From contig NC_049983.1 of assembly GCF_000003815.2 (NCBI RefSeq), forward strand, positions 26,649,278-26,713,277: DNA of 64,000 nucleotides. Reading direction: 5' to 3'. A program made the position numbers and the translations under genes. This DNA comes from Branchiostoma floridae. Taxonomy: Eukaryota > Chordata > Leptocardii > Amphioxiformes > Branchiostomatidae. The notes under the pieces are model-generated. The model made no database searches. It had not been told where the DNA came from and saw only the letters and a list, made by a program, of their open reading frames with translations. Positions 46,730-57,817 of the stretch are shown piece after piece (position 1 is the first letter of the stretch; each line of letters starts with the position of its first letter).

Positions 46730-48950
46730 ATGGCACCGTTGGGCCTGAACTGGCCCAGAACAACTGTTAGTCAGGCGCGGGAGTTAGTCAATGGTTATAG
46801 ACGGTCTAAAGAACAGATTCAGGTTGTAAAGACTAAAAGTGTGTCGCTGTTTCCATCATTGTTCTGCTCTAAAACGTTAATGCAGTCAGTTGGTTATCAC
46901 GTACAGAACTACTCAGTGGGGTGTTGTTTATTGTACTCGAAGGAGAGATTTTGAACGATGCAATTCGCTTCAACGCTCTCTTAAAGAAAGTTATAATCTA
47001 AGAAAAAAGTTAAACTGTCCATCTCTTGGCAATTCTGCCTACCGTTAGTAATGGGTTTCCTACAAATGATTCCATCACGATAGTTGTGTAGGTGGCCAGG
47101 GCAGATCCCGCATACTTCATCAGACGGGGAGGTCACATAGTTGCATGAACTGGTGCATGAACATGCACTAACTGGCAAATACCCCAGAAACCGAGTTCAC
47201 CAGGGTACATGAGTCAATCAAGGGTTATAAACTAGCTATTACTTTCAAAGACAAAAACGTGGTTTCATTTCCACCTTTGTTCTCGAGTCAGTCACATGTA
47301 GAATTTGGAAGGAGTATGACCTTACTCTGTACATGTTGCAGCATGCACTTTTCTTATTTCTCTGCAATAAGTTTAAGAATAAAATCAAATTGTCCATCTA
47401 TGTTCTTGGCTATTCCCCCCACCGTTAGTAATGGGTTTCCTGGAAGTTATTCCATCACGTTAGTTGCGTAGGTGGCCAGGTCAGACCCCTCACACCTTGC
47501 CAGACGGGTTAGTCGTATGGTTGCGCCTGAACTGGCAAATACCCCCAGAAACCGAGTTCAACAGGGCACAAGGGTTAGTCATCGGTTATAGACGGTCTAA
47601 GAAAACTGGCTCAGCTTTCAGAGACCAAAAATGAGTCTTTTTTCATCTTTGTTCCTCAATCAGTCACATGTAGAATTTGGGAGGATTTCTTTTGTAACTT
47701 TTGTATTTCTCTTCAATAAACTTAAGAATAAAATCCAACTGTCCGTCTATGTTGGCAATTCTGTCTGTCGTTAGTAATGGGTTTTCTGCAAATGATTCCA
47801 TCGCGTTATTAGTGTCGTAGAGCTCTAGGTGGCTAGGCCACACACTTCGCCAGACGGGTAAGCCGTATGGTTGCGCCTGATCTGGCAAATACCCCAGAAA
47901 CCGATTTCTCCTACCACACTGAGGGTTAGTCATGGCTTATAAACGGTCTAAAAAAAACTTGCTTTCAGAGACCAAAATTTGTTGTTGTTTCCATCTTTGT
48001 TCTTCGATCAGTCTGTTATCACACGTAAAATATGGGAGTGTATTGTTCGTTTTACTCTGCATATGTTGTAGGACGCAATTTGCTTATTTCTCCTCAATTA
48101 ACTTGAAATAAAATCCGACTGTCTTTTCATGTTCTTGGCTAAAAAAAACTATTACCCCACCATTATTAATGGGTCTCCTGCAATTTATTTCATCATGTTA
48201 GTTTCGTAGGTGGCCAGGCCAGACCCCGCATACATCATCAGACGGGGAGGTCACATAGTGGCATGAACTGGTGCATGAACACGCACGAACTGGCAAATAC
48301 CCCAGAAACAAAGTTCACCAGGGCACATGAGTTAGTCATGGGTTATAGACGGTCTTAAAAAACTAGCTCAGTTTTCAGAGACAAAAAAATGTTTTTGTTG
48401 CCATCTTTGTTCTTCAATCTGTCGATATTGCATGTAGAATTTAGAGGAGTCCGTGTGTTGTTCGTTGCACTTTTGATAGATGTTGTAGGGTGCAATTTGC
48501 TTTAGAGCTCCCTTAAAAAAATGTCCATGCGAGTTGGCACTTCCACTGACACCTACCGTTAGAAATGAGTTTTATGTAGATGGTTCAACACGTAGGTTGT
48601 TTATGCCCCACACACGCATATAATGATAATAACTTTATTGCAAATTCATGCCTGAAGGCTAATTGCAACGGTACATGAAAAGACAATAATGATCAAAATA
48701 ATGATACGGTATGGAATACAGTAACGAAATAAACGTAAAGCGAAATAAAAGTCGTCATCTAGTGCTACTGTTAATCTAAAAAGGTTGCTATTGGGTTTGA
48801 TTTCTTTTCTGTGTGCAGTGGAGGATGAAATTGCCGACCTCTTGGGAAATATATGCATTTGGTGGTGCTGGCAGAAAATAACCTGCCGGACACATCCTAC
48901 AATTGGGCCTGACCTGCCAAATACAACCAAACCAGGGCACAGGAGTTAAA
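46730..48950. repeat. ~370-400-bp tandem array, about six units
   Basis: AACTGGCAAATACCCCAGAA, GGTTATAGACGGTCTAA, TCAGTCACATGTAGAATTTG, CCGTTAGTAATGGGTTTCC and GTTAGTTGCGTAGGTGGCC recur in order. The AACTGGC landmark is near 46750, 47165, 47530, 47880, 48288 and 48910. The last unit is split by a retroposon. No frame is conserved between units. Confidence 0.9.
48615..48895 (-). mobile_element. LINE-like retroposon inserted in the array, minus strand
   Basis: TAATAACTTTATTGCAAATTC, GCCTGAAGGCTAATTGCAAC and GGTACATGAAAAG are the reverse complement of the tail core seen at 33590 and 39550. The insertion separates the two halves of an array unit (GTAGGTTG... and ...GGGCCTGACC), so it is younger than that unit. 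Confidence 0.65.
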
Positions 48951-49189
48951 AAAAAGAAGTTTTAGGTTTATAGAAGTTTATTGAAGACTCTTAGTGAGCT
49001 GAGCTGGTCTCAATCATGATGTTTCTGACCTAGGGAGAAGAGATGCTGTTACAGTTGCAATGTAAAACGTAACCTTGGAGTGGCCTTCAGGTCTTGGTTA
49101 CGTGGTGACCATTAAGTAAAGAAAAAGTCTTTTGAAACAACTATAAAAACATTACAATTCAAAATAGTAATTATCATAAAATACTTCTA

Positions 49190-49950
49190 CATTGTAAGTC
49201 CGGCCTTTGTACCTGCTCCTGATGTGCCAGTGAAGAACAGTGAACAACCTTACATAAGTCTTTGTAGAACTGTGATTGACCTTAAGAAAGCCTCAGCACG
49301 TGGATAATGAAGTCTACCCCGTGCCGAGAGGCGGCAGACGACATACCTGGCCCTACAGTTGTTTTGAGGAACAGTGAGCAACTTAACAACCTTACATAAC
49401 TCTTTGTAGAACTGTGATTGACCTTAGGAAAGCATCAACATGTGGATAATGAAGTTTTCCCCCGTGCCGAGAGGCGACAGAACTACCCTATCAGTCTGGC
49501 CAGCCTGCCCGACTTTATTACCTACAGCCGCACCCTGCAAGCTGTACACATCTCACTGTCTGGCCCTACTAATGAAACCGGCAGTCTTTTAAAACAACTA
49601 TAAGAAATCTGCAGAACAACATTACAATTCAAAATCGTATTCATCAGCCTAACAAATACTTCTACAAATACATATAAGCCTGTTTTTTTTGTACCTGGCC
49701 CACATTGGCTTAAAGAATAGCCTCTGTACTCTGTAGTACTGTGATTGACCTTAAGAACGCCTCAGCCTGTGGATAATGAAGTTTTCCCCAGTGCTGAGAG
49801 GCGGCAGGTGACCCTATCTGTCTGGCCAGCCTGCCCGGCGTTATTACCTACAGCCCCACCCTGCCAGCTGTACACATCTCACTGTCTGAACCTTACTAAT
49901 GAAACTGGCAGGCGTCCCAGAAAAACGTGCGTTCCAGCAGGCCAAGGAGA
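49190..49950. repeat. ~170-350-bp tandem repeat, three units
   Basis: GTAGAACTGTGATTGACCTT, GTGGATAATGAAGTTTTCCC, CGAGAGGCG, GGCCAGCCTGCCCG and ACACATCTCACTGTCTG recur at about 49265, 49405 and 49740. The first unit is shortened. Confidence 0.85.
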
Positions 49951-50359
49951 TTTGTAGAACAAAAAAAAGTAGTTTTCAGCTTAAGGACAACTGAGTTTTC
50001 TCCAAACCTGTCCCTCAAGCTGGGGGTTTAAGAGTTTGACGAGAGTCATATCTCGAGCATGATAAAGTACCCACCACACTTATCAGAAGGAGTAGGGGCC
50101 CTTCCCAGTGTGATTGGATCAAATTGTACAGTCTGGGCTCCGTGTTGAGCTCTTGACAAGCTAATAGCCACATGTTATTTCAATCCTTCCACAAAATGTG
50201 GTTAATCTCAATCTCAAATAATATCAAGCAAAAAGAAATGCATTACAGTGAAAGACCATCTGTTTGGATAGAACACGCATTGAAAAGTTTATATTGTAAA
50301 CCCAATACCAAAACGCACCATACAACTTTTGGCCGTCTTCTCCAGTCTTCACCTGGCAC
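49951..50359. other. Spacer, no gene seen
   Basis: No recognisable gene. See 32949 for a weak relative of CATATCTCGAGCATG. Confidence 0.35.
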
Positions 50360-51080
50360 TGGGTCCACTCTCTGTTGATTGGTTCACAATTTTCCAGAAA
50401 TGTGATGTCAAAGGGGTCAAAGGTGACTAGAAGTTTGCGCAATGCGTGAGGAGGCTATTTACAACAGAGCCCTATTTATCAAACTTCTTGTAACTTATAA
50501 ACTCACCATCTAAGTTGGCAATTCCAACTAACATTATTAGTAATAAGAACTTCAGAAACTTTTAACTATAAACGCACCCTCATCCTCTGGCATTCCCGCA
50601 AGCAATGAGCAGCTATTGGTCCACAAAGGTGACGTCAAGGGGGTCAAAGGTGACTGGAAGTCTGCAAAATACCCGAGGAGAGCTACTTACAACAGAGCCC
50701 TTTTTCTCAAACTTCTGGTAACTTATTAACTCACCATCTAAGTTGGCAATTCCAACAACCATTATTAGTAATAATAAGAACGTTTCAAAGAACTTCAGAC
50801 ACTTTTAACTATAAAAGCACCCTCATCCTCTTGCATTCCCGCCAGCAATGAGCAACTATTGGTCCACAAAGGTGACGTCATGGGGGTCAAAGGTGACTGG
50901 AAGTTTGTAAAATACCTCAGGAGAGCTACAACAGAGCCCTTTTTATTAAACTTCTGGTAAGTTACAAACTCACCATCTAAGTTGGCAATTCCAACTACCA
51001 TTATTGGTAATAATAAGAACTTTCCAAACTTTTTTCCTATAAATGCAAGCCTCCCCCCCCCTGGCATTCCCGCCAGCAAT
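50360..51080. repeat. ~200-240-bp tandem repeat with CRE and DR1 motifs
   Basis: Units at about 50360, 50580, 50820 and 51010 (partial) share CATTCCCGCCAGCAATGAGC, CTATTGGTCCACAAAGG, the block TGACGTCA-GGGGGTCAAAGGTGA, CACCATCTAAGTTGGCAATT and ATTATTAGTAATAA. TGACGTCA is a CRE, and GGGTCA-A-AGGTGA is a DR1-type nuclear-receptor site; ATTGG is an inverted CCAAT box. Confidence 0.9.
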
Positions 51081-51109
51081 GATCAGCTATATCCCACTTC
51101 CCACAACAA

Positions 51110-51640
51110 TAACCGTGACTCCTGCCCTTTCGCGATTCTGATATCTTCCTGCTTGTAAACGCCCCCAGGGTAATCCAGCCCAATCCTGCAGCACGACTGA
51201 CTTTTCAAACCTCATTCCAAGACGTTCTCACTTAGCGCTGACGACCAACCAGAGCCAACTGACGGGCCGAGAAAGTGAAAGTGTGATGGACCGCACACGG
51301 CGTACCCCCCAGGGGTAAAAGGGAAAGTTGTATTAACTGATCGAAAACTCATCTTCGTCAAATATCGCCGGATCGTGAGAGGTGGTGCTTATTACTGGCC
51401 GGAGCGTGAAATAAGGTGTCAGATTAAGGCAGACGGAGCGGCAAATTCGCGCCTCATTTCCCTCAATCTTCCCCCTAATAATGACATCTCCTGCCGCGGG
51501 AGGGGGGGGGGCTGATGACGTCAGTGCCGTTGTCATAGCAACGCCCTGGAGACGGGAAGCGGACCGTGAGAGGAGCCGCCGAATATGTGACAGTGGGAGG
51601 GTCGTAACAAGGACAAAACGCAAAGGTTAAAAGTAATAAC
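51110..51640. promoter_or_regulatory. GC-rich putative promoter region with CRE and X-box
   Basis: The sequence is CpG-richer than its surroundings and not repetitive. It holds TGACGTCA at 51516-51523 and GTTGTCATAGCAAC at 51529-51542, an RFX X-box, with only five bases between them. A 96-residue minus-strand frame (51333-51623) covers both, so promoter and coding readings compete. No gene is visible on either side. Confidence 0.4.
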
Positions 51641-51679
51641 CGAAAGTTTTCCTGTGAACCCCACCTATTGTTAGACTAC

Positions 51680-51930
51680 TCCATGTTTGATCATAGTGTA
51701 ATAACAGACTGTACATATTCCTTGTATTTTGACAAATGTACTACATGTATTTGTCTTCCCTGACTGTTTCACTGCCCATGTACTGCATGTTAAGTTACAC
51801 ATGTTATTCGTCCAGACACACCAGTATATGTTATCCCTCCATGTGCAATAGTACTCGACTGTACAAACACTAGTCTTAGTGACAAATGTACCATTGTTGT
51901 TGTTGTTTTTAATTAAAAAAAAAATTTAAA
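51680..51930 (+). mobile_element. Possible retroposon 3' end with A/T-rich tail
   Basis: Repeated GACAAATGTAC, CATGTACTGCATG and a terminal TTGTTGTTGTTG then A-rich run look like the 3' UTR and tail of a retroposed element. There is no second copy in the window, so the call is weak. Confidence 0.35.
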
Positions 51931-52189
51931 AAAAGAAAGTTTTCCTGTAGACCCGTCGGTATGCAATACACACATAATTCCACCTTATGTCTAACGACCT
52001 CAAACACAGCGAAAAGTGACAAGTGCCAAAGTGAATGAGCAGGTAACAGCAACTTACCACAGTAGCTACTAGTAGTGCAAAGCGGCTTCATTTCCTTGTA
52101 CCCTCCACTTTTGAATCTGAATCGTTAACATTGTCATCCCCGTTCGATAGTTTGTCCCAAATGTTTCCCTTTAATCCTGCGCCTTGACC

Positions 52190-52560
52190 ATACAGTACCA
52201 ATATTTATCTACATAATCTTAATATCTCGTTATGCAATATGAATAATTGACCATACAGTACCAATATTTATCTACATAATCTCAATATCTCGTTATGCAA
52301 TATGAATAATTGACCATACAGTACCAATATTTATCTACATAATATGAATATCTGATTATACAATATGAATAATTGACCATGCAGTACCAATATTCATCTA
52401 CACAAAATATTAATATTTGATTAATAATATACAATATGAATGATATGCCATACAGTACCAATATTTATCTATTTATCAATATCTGTTTATACAATATGAA
52501 TAATTGACTATACAATATCAATTTTTAGCTCCACAATACCAATACCAACATACAATACAC
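52190..52560. repeat. AT-rich ~62-bp tandem repeat, about five units
   Basis: GACCATACAGTACCAATATT, TATCTACATAATCTCAATAT and CAATATGAATAATT repeat. The first two units are nearly identical; later ones are diverged. Confidence 0.92.
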
Positions 52561-52699
52561 GCTGTGAAGCCAAGCTAAGATCGACATGCGCATAGCCTGA
52601 TCCCTTGTTCCCAATCTTGTTCCATGGCACAATCAATACAGTGTGGCCACGAATTACAATCTACATGACAAAAAATCCATATGTATCGCATGAAACTGG

Positions 52700-54440
52700 A
52701 GCAAAGGACCTCACAGGCATGTACAAACTCTATTGATGTGTTATCAAACTTAATTACGCTTGACACTTTAATTACATGCATCCAACCAATTTTATTTGCT
52801 AGATGAATGGATATCTGCAAGCTAAAAAGTAATTTTGATATCGTGAACTTGAAGAACCAATACACACTGGCTTATTTAACTCTGTTGATGTCTTCTCAAA
52901 CTTAATTCCTCTTGACACTTTAAGCACATGCATCCAACCTATTGTAATGGCTTGTTGAATGTATATCTACTATGTTTATACTATGTACTTGCAATTAGGC
53001 CTAGGGCACGAACTTGCAAATAAACTTCTGCATATCTACGTGGTAAAAACTTATGAACTTGAAGCAAATGGCCCTTACACACCGGCGTATCGAATTCTGT
53101 TGATCTGTTATGAAACTTAATTCCTCTTGACACTTTAAGCATATGCATCCAACCGATTTTAATGGCTAGTTGAATGGATATCTGCATGCTAAATATAGTC
53201 ATTTTGATCTCATAAACCTAAAGAAGAGGATCCTCACACACCGGTGTATTTATCTATATGGACGTGTTCGCAGACTTAATTTCTTTTAATACTTGCATCC
53301 AACCAACTTACTTGCGTCCAAAAAGTACATGCATCCAACCGATTGTAATTGCTTGTTGAATGTATATCTACGTGCTAAAAACTTATGAACTTGAAGCAAA
53401 GGACCCTTCCACACCGGCGTATCTTACTCTGTTGATCTGTTCTCAAACTTAAGTCCTCTTGACACTTAAGCATATGCATCTAACCTATAAACCTAACGAA
53501 AAGCATCCTTACACACCGGTGTATTTATCTGTATGGACGCGTTCACAAACTTGATTTATTTTGATACTTTAAGCACATGCATCCAACCGATTGTAATTGC
53601 TTGTTGAATGGATATCTACGTGCTAAAAACTTATGAACTCGAAGCAAAGGACCCTTACACACCGTCGTATCTAATTCTGTCGATCTGTTCTGTAACTTAA
53701 GTCCTCTTGACACTTAAGCATATTCATCCAACCTATAAACCTAACGAAAAGGATCCTTACACACCGGTGTATTTATCTGTATGGAAGCGATTTATTATTT
53801 TGATACTTTAAGCACATGCATCCAACCGATTGTAATTGCTTGTTGAATGGATATCTACGTGCTAAAAACTTATGAACTTGAAGCAAAGGACCCTTACACA
53901 CCGTCGTATCTAATTCTGTCAATCTGTTCTGTAACTTAATTCCTCTTGACACTAAAGCATATGCATCCAACCTATATGCGACTGTAATTGCTAGTTGAAT
54001 TGATATCTGCATGCTAAGAAGTCATTTTTATATCATGAACTTGAACAACCCTTACACACTGGCGTATTTAGTTCTGTTAATCTGTTCTCAAACTAAGCCC
54101 TATTGACACTTGAAGCATGTGCATCTAACCGATTATAATTGCTAGTTTAATGTAAATCTATCTACATGCTAAAAACTTATGAACTTGAAGCACAGGGCCC
54201 TTACACACCGGCGTATCTAACTTTGTTGATCTCTTCTCAAACTTATTTCTCTTCACACTTAAAGCATGAACTGTATTTTGTTAGTTGAATGGATATCTAC
54301 ATGTTAAAATAACATGTTAACCTTATGAACTTGAAGGAAGCTGGTATATTAAAACTTTATGGCATCAAATTGGCAAGTCCCTGAGCTTGGAGTAAAGGCA
54401 TCTTACAAGCTGGCATATTGAAACTTAATTGATGTGTTCA
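52700..54440. repeat. ~155-bp tandem array with higher-order pairs
   Basis: TTCCTCTTGACACTTTAAGC, GCATCCAACCGATTGTAATT, TTGAATGGATATCT, GCTAAAAACTTATGAACTTG and CCTTACACACCGGCGTAT recur about eleven times. Units with AAACCTAACGAAAAGGATCC alternate with longer ones, giving a ~250-bp pair structure around 53380-53950. A LINE-like tail core is embedded at 52983-53028. Confidence 0.9.
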
Positions 54441-54948
54441 CAAACTTAATTTACGACGATGTATGTAGCTGTATGTATTATGCATGTAGCTTATGCTGTA
54501 ATTGCATTTGTTGGTTGAATGACTGTCTACTGCTCAGACATGGCAGGACAGTTATTGAATAAAATGTATTTGTTCTTATATTCTGGTTTTGTGTCTCCCA
54601 AACGTCTTATGAATACCTTCTGTAGTCGTTGCCACTTATGTGTATCAATGCATTACATGAATACGATCACAGAAAGAATAGTCAGCCAATTAAGTCAATT
54701 ACGTCAACGTCAAATATAAAACCCATGTCAACCTCATTACCTTTATTGAAAAGAAAATAATCGAAACTCCGGCTGATGTGGTCTCAAACTTAATTTCTGA
54801 CGACGCTTTTATGCGATGCCATGTGCATGACCGATTGTATTACACAATGTAGTCAGACAAATCAGGATAACTCTTTATGTATATCGCCATGTCGGCTGGT
54901 CTAAAATCGATTTTCTCTAGTCGTAAGTTTCCCCTGGTGGTAGTCACA
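54441..54948. other. Spacer, no gene seen
   Basis: No recognisable exon. The 66-codon frame at 54519-54719 has no motif. Confidence 0.35.
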
Positions 54949-55189
54949 GGCCCCCTTTCCACTAGACAGCGATCTCGCTGCGCTCTCACTGCGACCTGAA
55001 TAGGATATGTGTAACCTTCGCTTTCATACTGGGTATATCATACAGCATGTAAAAGTGTGACGGAGAAGACAACAAAGCACACAAAGTGTAAAAAAGATTC
55101 GTTTCTTTTCTATACAATTCGTTGAGCGATCTGTCAAATTTCAGGTCGCAGAGAGAGCGCGACGAGAGTGCCGTCCTGTTGAAAAGGGG
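54949..55189 (+). mobile_element. ~241-bp inverted-repeat MITE, family C
   Basis: It begins GGCCCCCTTTCCACTAGACA and ends in the imperfect inverse (CCTGTTGAAAAGGGG). Internal arms CTGCGCTCTCACTGCGACCT and AGGTCGCAGAGAGAGCGCG pair. The core matches 43312-43532 inverted and 62187-62437 directly. Confidence 0.8.
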
Positions 55190-56345
55190 ATATAAAGAAA
55201 GGACACGGAGAAACATGATTCGATTTCCCAGTGAAAGCTGATTGTATTATCTCTCCGATTTCCCTCCTTACAGGTTTGCGGAAACGTTCCCCAGCGATCT
55301 GGCAACGTTGCGACGTGGGCGGAAGGAAATCCGACAGGGACGGATTCTGATCCTGGGAAGAAGCATCGGCGGCTTCCCGAGGCCATCATTGTTCTCCGAT
55401 TGACTCATCAATAACGGAGACGATCTAAAGGAGTCTTTAAGGCGGCGTGGATGAGGGGTCGCTCCTTGGAAGTGTTTGTCGTGATGCCTGCAGGGATTTT
55501 TATTAACGGACTACAATCGTTCTGAAAGTGTTGGTGAGCCGGACTATCTGTTTTATACAGCAACCGGGCAGGTCGCTGACCTCAGCACATCGTGTGGGAG
55601 GGTTACTCACCTGTGTGGGTTTGTACGGACCGAGGAGGGTTGGTTACTCACCTGTATGGGTCTATACGGACTGAGAAGGGTTACTCACCGGTGTGGGTAA
55701 ACGGGAAGACTTAAATCAAACAAAAATTTGAGAGTTCTTTTGTATTGAGCCGAAAAAAAAGAAAAGTTCATCCGGAAATCGATAGGAAACGATTCAACAA
55801 TTAGAACAGTCTCTGTCCTGAGGAACTGTGTATGTCATGCAAATTTGGCCCTAAGATAATATTCTGGAATCTATAATTGAACTATCACATCGTGTATTCG
55901 CAAAGGGTGGGAGGAGCAAAGCTTACAAGTGATTGACTCTTCACAAGATATCACCAACTTTCCCTCAAATGATGACCTTGCTATGAGCTGTAACCGGTGA
56001 AACATCCTCCTGACCTCCCCACAGGCGGACTGACACATCCCTAATCAGGCCCGGAAATAGCGCGGCGTGATTACACTTCCCACCGGCAGCACACCTCACC
56101 AGGGCTACTCACCACTTCGGGTCTGACAGCTCATATCGCAGCCCGCCCCATCCATCGTGTAATCGGATTAAGTGCCTGACTCGACATTCCCGGAACATTC
56201 CCGGAGGTGGTGACTTTTAATAAAGACTTGTCAGGAATGATGCGGCGCTGTGGGTGATACATGCCGCCAGGGGCGCAGGCTTAGCTCGGGCTAGCACCAG
56301 CCAGAATTGGGAAACGACATTGCGGGTTACGCCTAAAAGCAATTA
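55190..56345. other. Upstream region of the receptor gene, mostly unique
   Basis: A ~45-bp repeat with GGGTTACTCACC(T/G)GT occurs three times at 55608-55705. The rest is moderately GC-rich, with no exon recognised. It could hold distal regulatory sequence for the receptor. Confidence 0.4.
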
Positions 56346-56445
56346 CTCAAGCAACTGGATATGATTTTGGAAACAGTCAGACGTTTCAGACAACCAATTA
56401 CTGTCTGTTGTCAGTGACACTGGAGAAATCTTGTTGGGGGGGGGG
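56346..56445 (-). mobile_element. Penelope-like fragment, degenerate hammerhead-like hairpin
   Basis: Minus strand: CTGACAA, CAGACA-loop-TGTCTG, then AAAC (56383-56414). The flanks (AAGCAACTGGATATGATTTT) match 22751-22770. The core has lost G8 (A instead) and the G of GAAAC, yet the six-pair stem is fully kept with a new sequence. A poly-G run follows at about 56435. Confidence 0.5.
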
Positions 56446-56589
56446 GGAGAGTTTGGTATCCTAGCTGTGAATTGATATGCAGAAAGAGATCTAGTTGGGA
56501 AATTGCGGGTTGCTCCAGCCATCCGTAAAGCCGGGAAAATTTGACGCGCTGAGTCTGACTTGCACCGTGGCAATCCCCTGGTTCATCCC

Positions 56590-56882
56590 CTGTGTGTGTG
56601 TGTGTGAATGAGCGATCACGTGGCTTGCACGTGATGTGGTGACGTAGAAGGAGGGTTTACCCTCAGGAGGACACGGACAGATAAAACACGCCTACTCGGC
56701 TGGTAGGTCTAGTTCACGTGTCGGCGTTTCGGTGGGCTGAATGACTCATAACCACGCTGCCTTTGACAGAAGATTGTTCATGAAAAGCTTTCATGAAAAG
56801 ACGACTTTTAAGAACTTGACTTGAAGAGAAGACGAGTGTATAAGAACTTGACTTGACGCGAGGACTAGAGTGAGTGTGAATC
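56590..56882 (+). promoter_or_regulatory. Putative promoter and 5' UTR of the amine GPCR gene
   Basis: A (GT)8 tract is at 56592-56607. CACGTG occurs at 56617-56622, 56628-56633 and 56715-56720; the first two are 11 bp apart, about one helical turn. TGACGT is at 56640-56645. GATAAAA at 56680-56686 is a weak TATA-like sequence. The start codon context is GAATCATGG, with A at -3 and G at +4, which is favourable. The transcription start site is not determinable here. Confidence 0.45.
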
Positions 56883-57272
56883 ATGGCCTTCAACGTTACG
56901 TGCCAGCTGACGGCCGGCGCTAACAGCAGCTCCGCGCTCGAGCTGCTGCTCCCGTGCAACGCCACCGGGGGCCCGGACGCCTGGCCGGCGGGCGCCCTCG
57001 CACCCGACGGCCGCCTGTGGAGGTACACCACCACGGCGGTGTGGAAGGACACGGCGCTCGGCATCGTGCTGGCCTGCCTGTGCCTCGTCACCTGCGTCGG
57101 CAACGCCATGGTGCTGCACGCCGTGCGGACCAACAAGGAACTGCAGACGGTCAGCAACTTCTTCATCGTGAGCCTGGCGGTGTCTGACCTGGTGGTCGGG
57201 ACGGGCGTCATGTCGCTCAGCACCGCCTACATCCTGGCGGAGGAGTGGCGGTTCGGGCTGGCGCTCTGTCAG
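56883..57272 (+). CDS. Amine-type class A GPCR, first coding exon (partial; histamine H1-like)
   Basis: The exon encodes 130 residues of a plasma-membrane G-protein-coupled receptor for a biogenic amine. N-glycosylation sequons lie at N4, N14 and N26 in the extracellular N-terminus. TM1 spans about 56-81 with the conserved GN pair at 73-74. A short first loop, AVRTNKELQTVSN, follows. TM2 spans about 91-116 with LAVSDL at 98-103, including the conserved aspartate D102. The first extracellular loop has W122 and the disulfide cysteine C129. From memory of family sequences, TM1-loop-TM2 resembles histamine H1 receptors most, with muscarinic receptors next. The exon ends in CAG followed by GTACGTGA, a strong donor, phase 0. 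TM3-TM7 are missing, so the gene continues in exons not seen in this window. The codons are strongly GC-rich compared with the surroundings, as expected for a real exon. Confidence 0.9.
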
Positions 57273-57431
57273 GTACGTGACGCTGTTAGGTACGTGTTAG
57301 GTACGTATTAGGTACGTGTTAGGTACGTGTTAGGTACGCGTTAGGTACGTGTTAGGTGAGTGTTCGGTACGTGTTCGGTACGTATTTGGTACGTGTTAGG
57401 TACGTGTTAGGTACGTGCTAGGTACGTGTTG
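57273..57431 (+). repeat. 11-bp minisatellite of splice-donor-like units
   Basis: It starts at the exon's own donor. Units of GTACGTGTTAG repeat about 13 times with variants (GTACGTATTAG, GTACGCGTTAG, GTGAGTGTTCG). Most units contain AG followed by GTACGT, a good 5' splice site. TAG in each unit and the 11-bp period put stops in all frames. Confidence 0.93.
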
Positions 57432-57518
57432 GACCAGGAAGTGGGGACGGGCGTCATGTCACTTAGCACCGCCTACATCCTGGCCGAGGAGTGGCGATTC
57501 GGGCTGGCGCTCTGTCAG
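57432..57518 (+). pseudogene. Duplicate of GPCR exon 3' end, copy 2
   Basis: 87 bp equal to exon bases 57186-57272 (residues D102 to Q130). It encodes DQEVGTGVMSLS and on to ALCQ with no stop and a preserved CAG-GTACGTG donor. Two substitutions replace L103-V104 with QE. No polypyrimidine tract or good acceptor precedes it, so it is probably not a usable exon. Confidence 0.85.
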
Positions 57519-57657
57519 GTACGTGGTGCTGTGTTAGGTACGTGTAAGGTATGTGTTAGGTACGTGTTAGGTACGTGTTGGATACGCGTTAGGTACGTAT
57601 TTGGTACGTGTTAGGTACGTGTTAGGTACGTGTTAGGTATGTGCTAGGTACGTCTTG
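57519..57657 (+). repeat. Second block of the 11-bp donor-like minisatellite
   Basis: GTACGTGTTAG-type units resume after copy 2, including GTATGTGTTAG and GTACGTATTTG variants. It has the same layout as the first block. Confidence 0.9.
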
Positions 57658-57744
57658 GACCAGGAAGTGGGGACGGGCGTGATGTCGCTCAGCACCGTCT
57701 GCATCCTGGCGGAGGAGTGGCGATTCGGTCTGGTGCTCTGTTAG
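57658..57744 (+). pseudogene. Duplicate of GPCR exon 3' end, copy 3
   Basis: 87 bp starting with the same DQEVGTGV as copy 2, so it derives from that copy. A115-Y116 became VC, A127 became V, and the final Q codon CAG became TAG. The donor-like GTACGTGACGC is kept. Confidence 0.85.
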
Positions 57745-57817
57745 GTACGTGACGCTGTGTAAGGTACGTGTTAGGTACGCGGCAGGTACGTGTTAGGTAC
57801 GTGTTAGGTACGTGTCG
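57745..57817 (+). repeat. Third block of the donor-like minisatellite
   Basis: About six GTACGTGTTAG-type units lie between copies 3 and 4. Confidence 0.85.
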
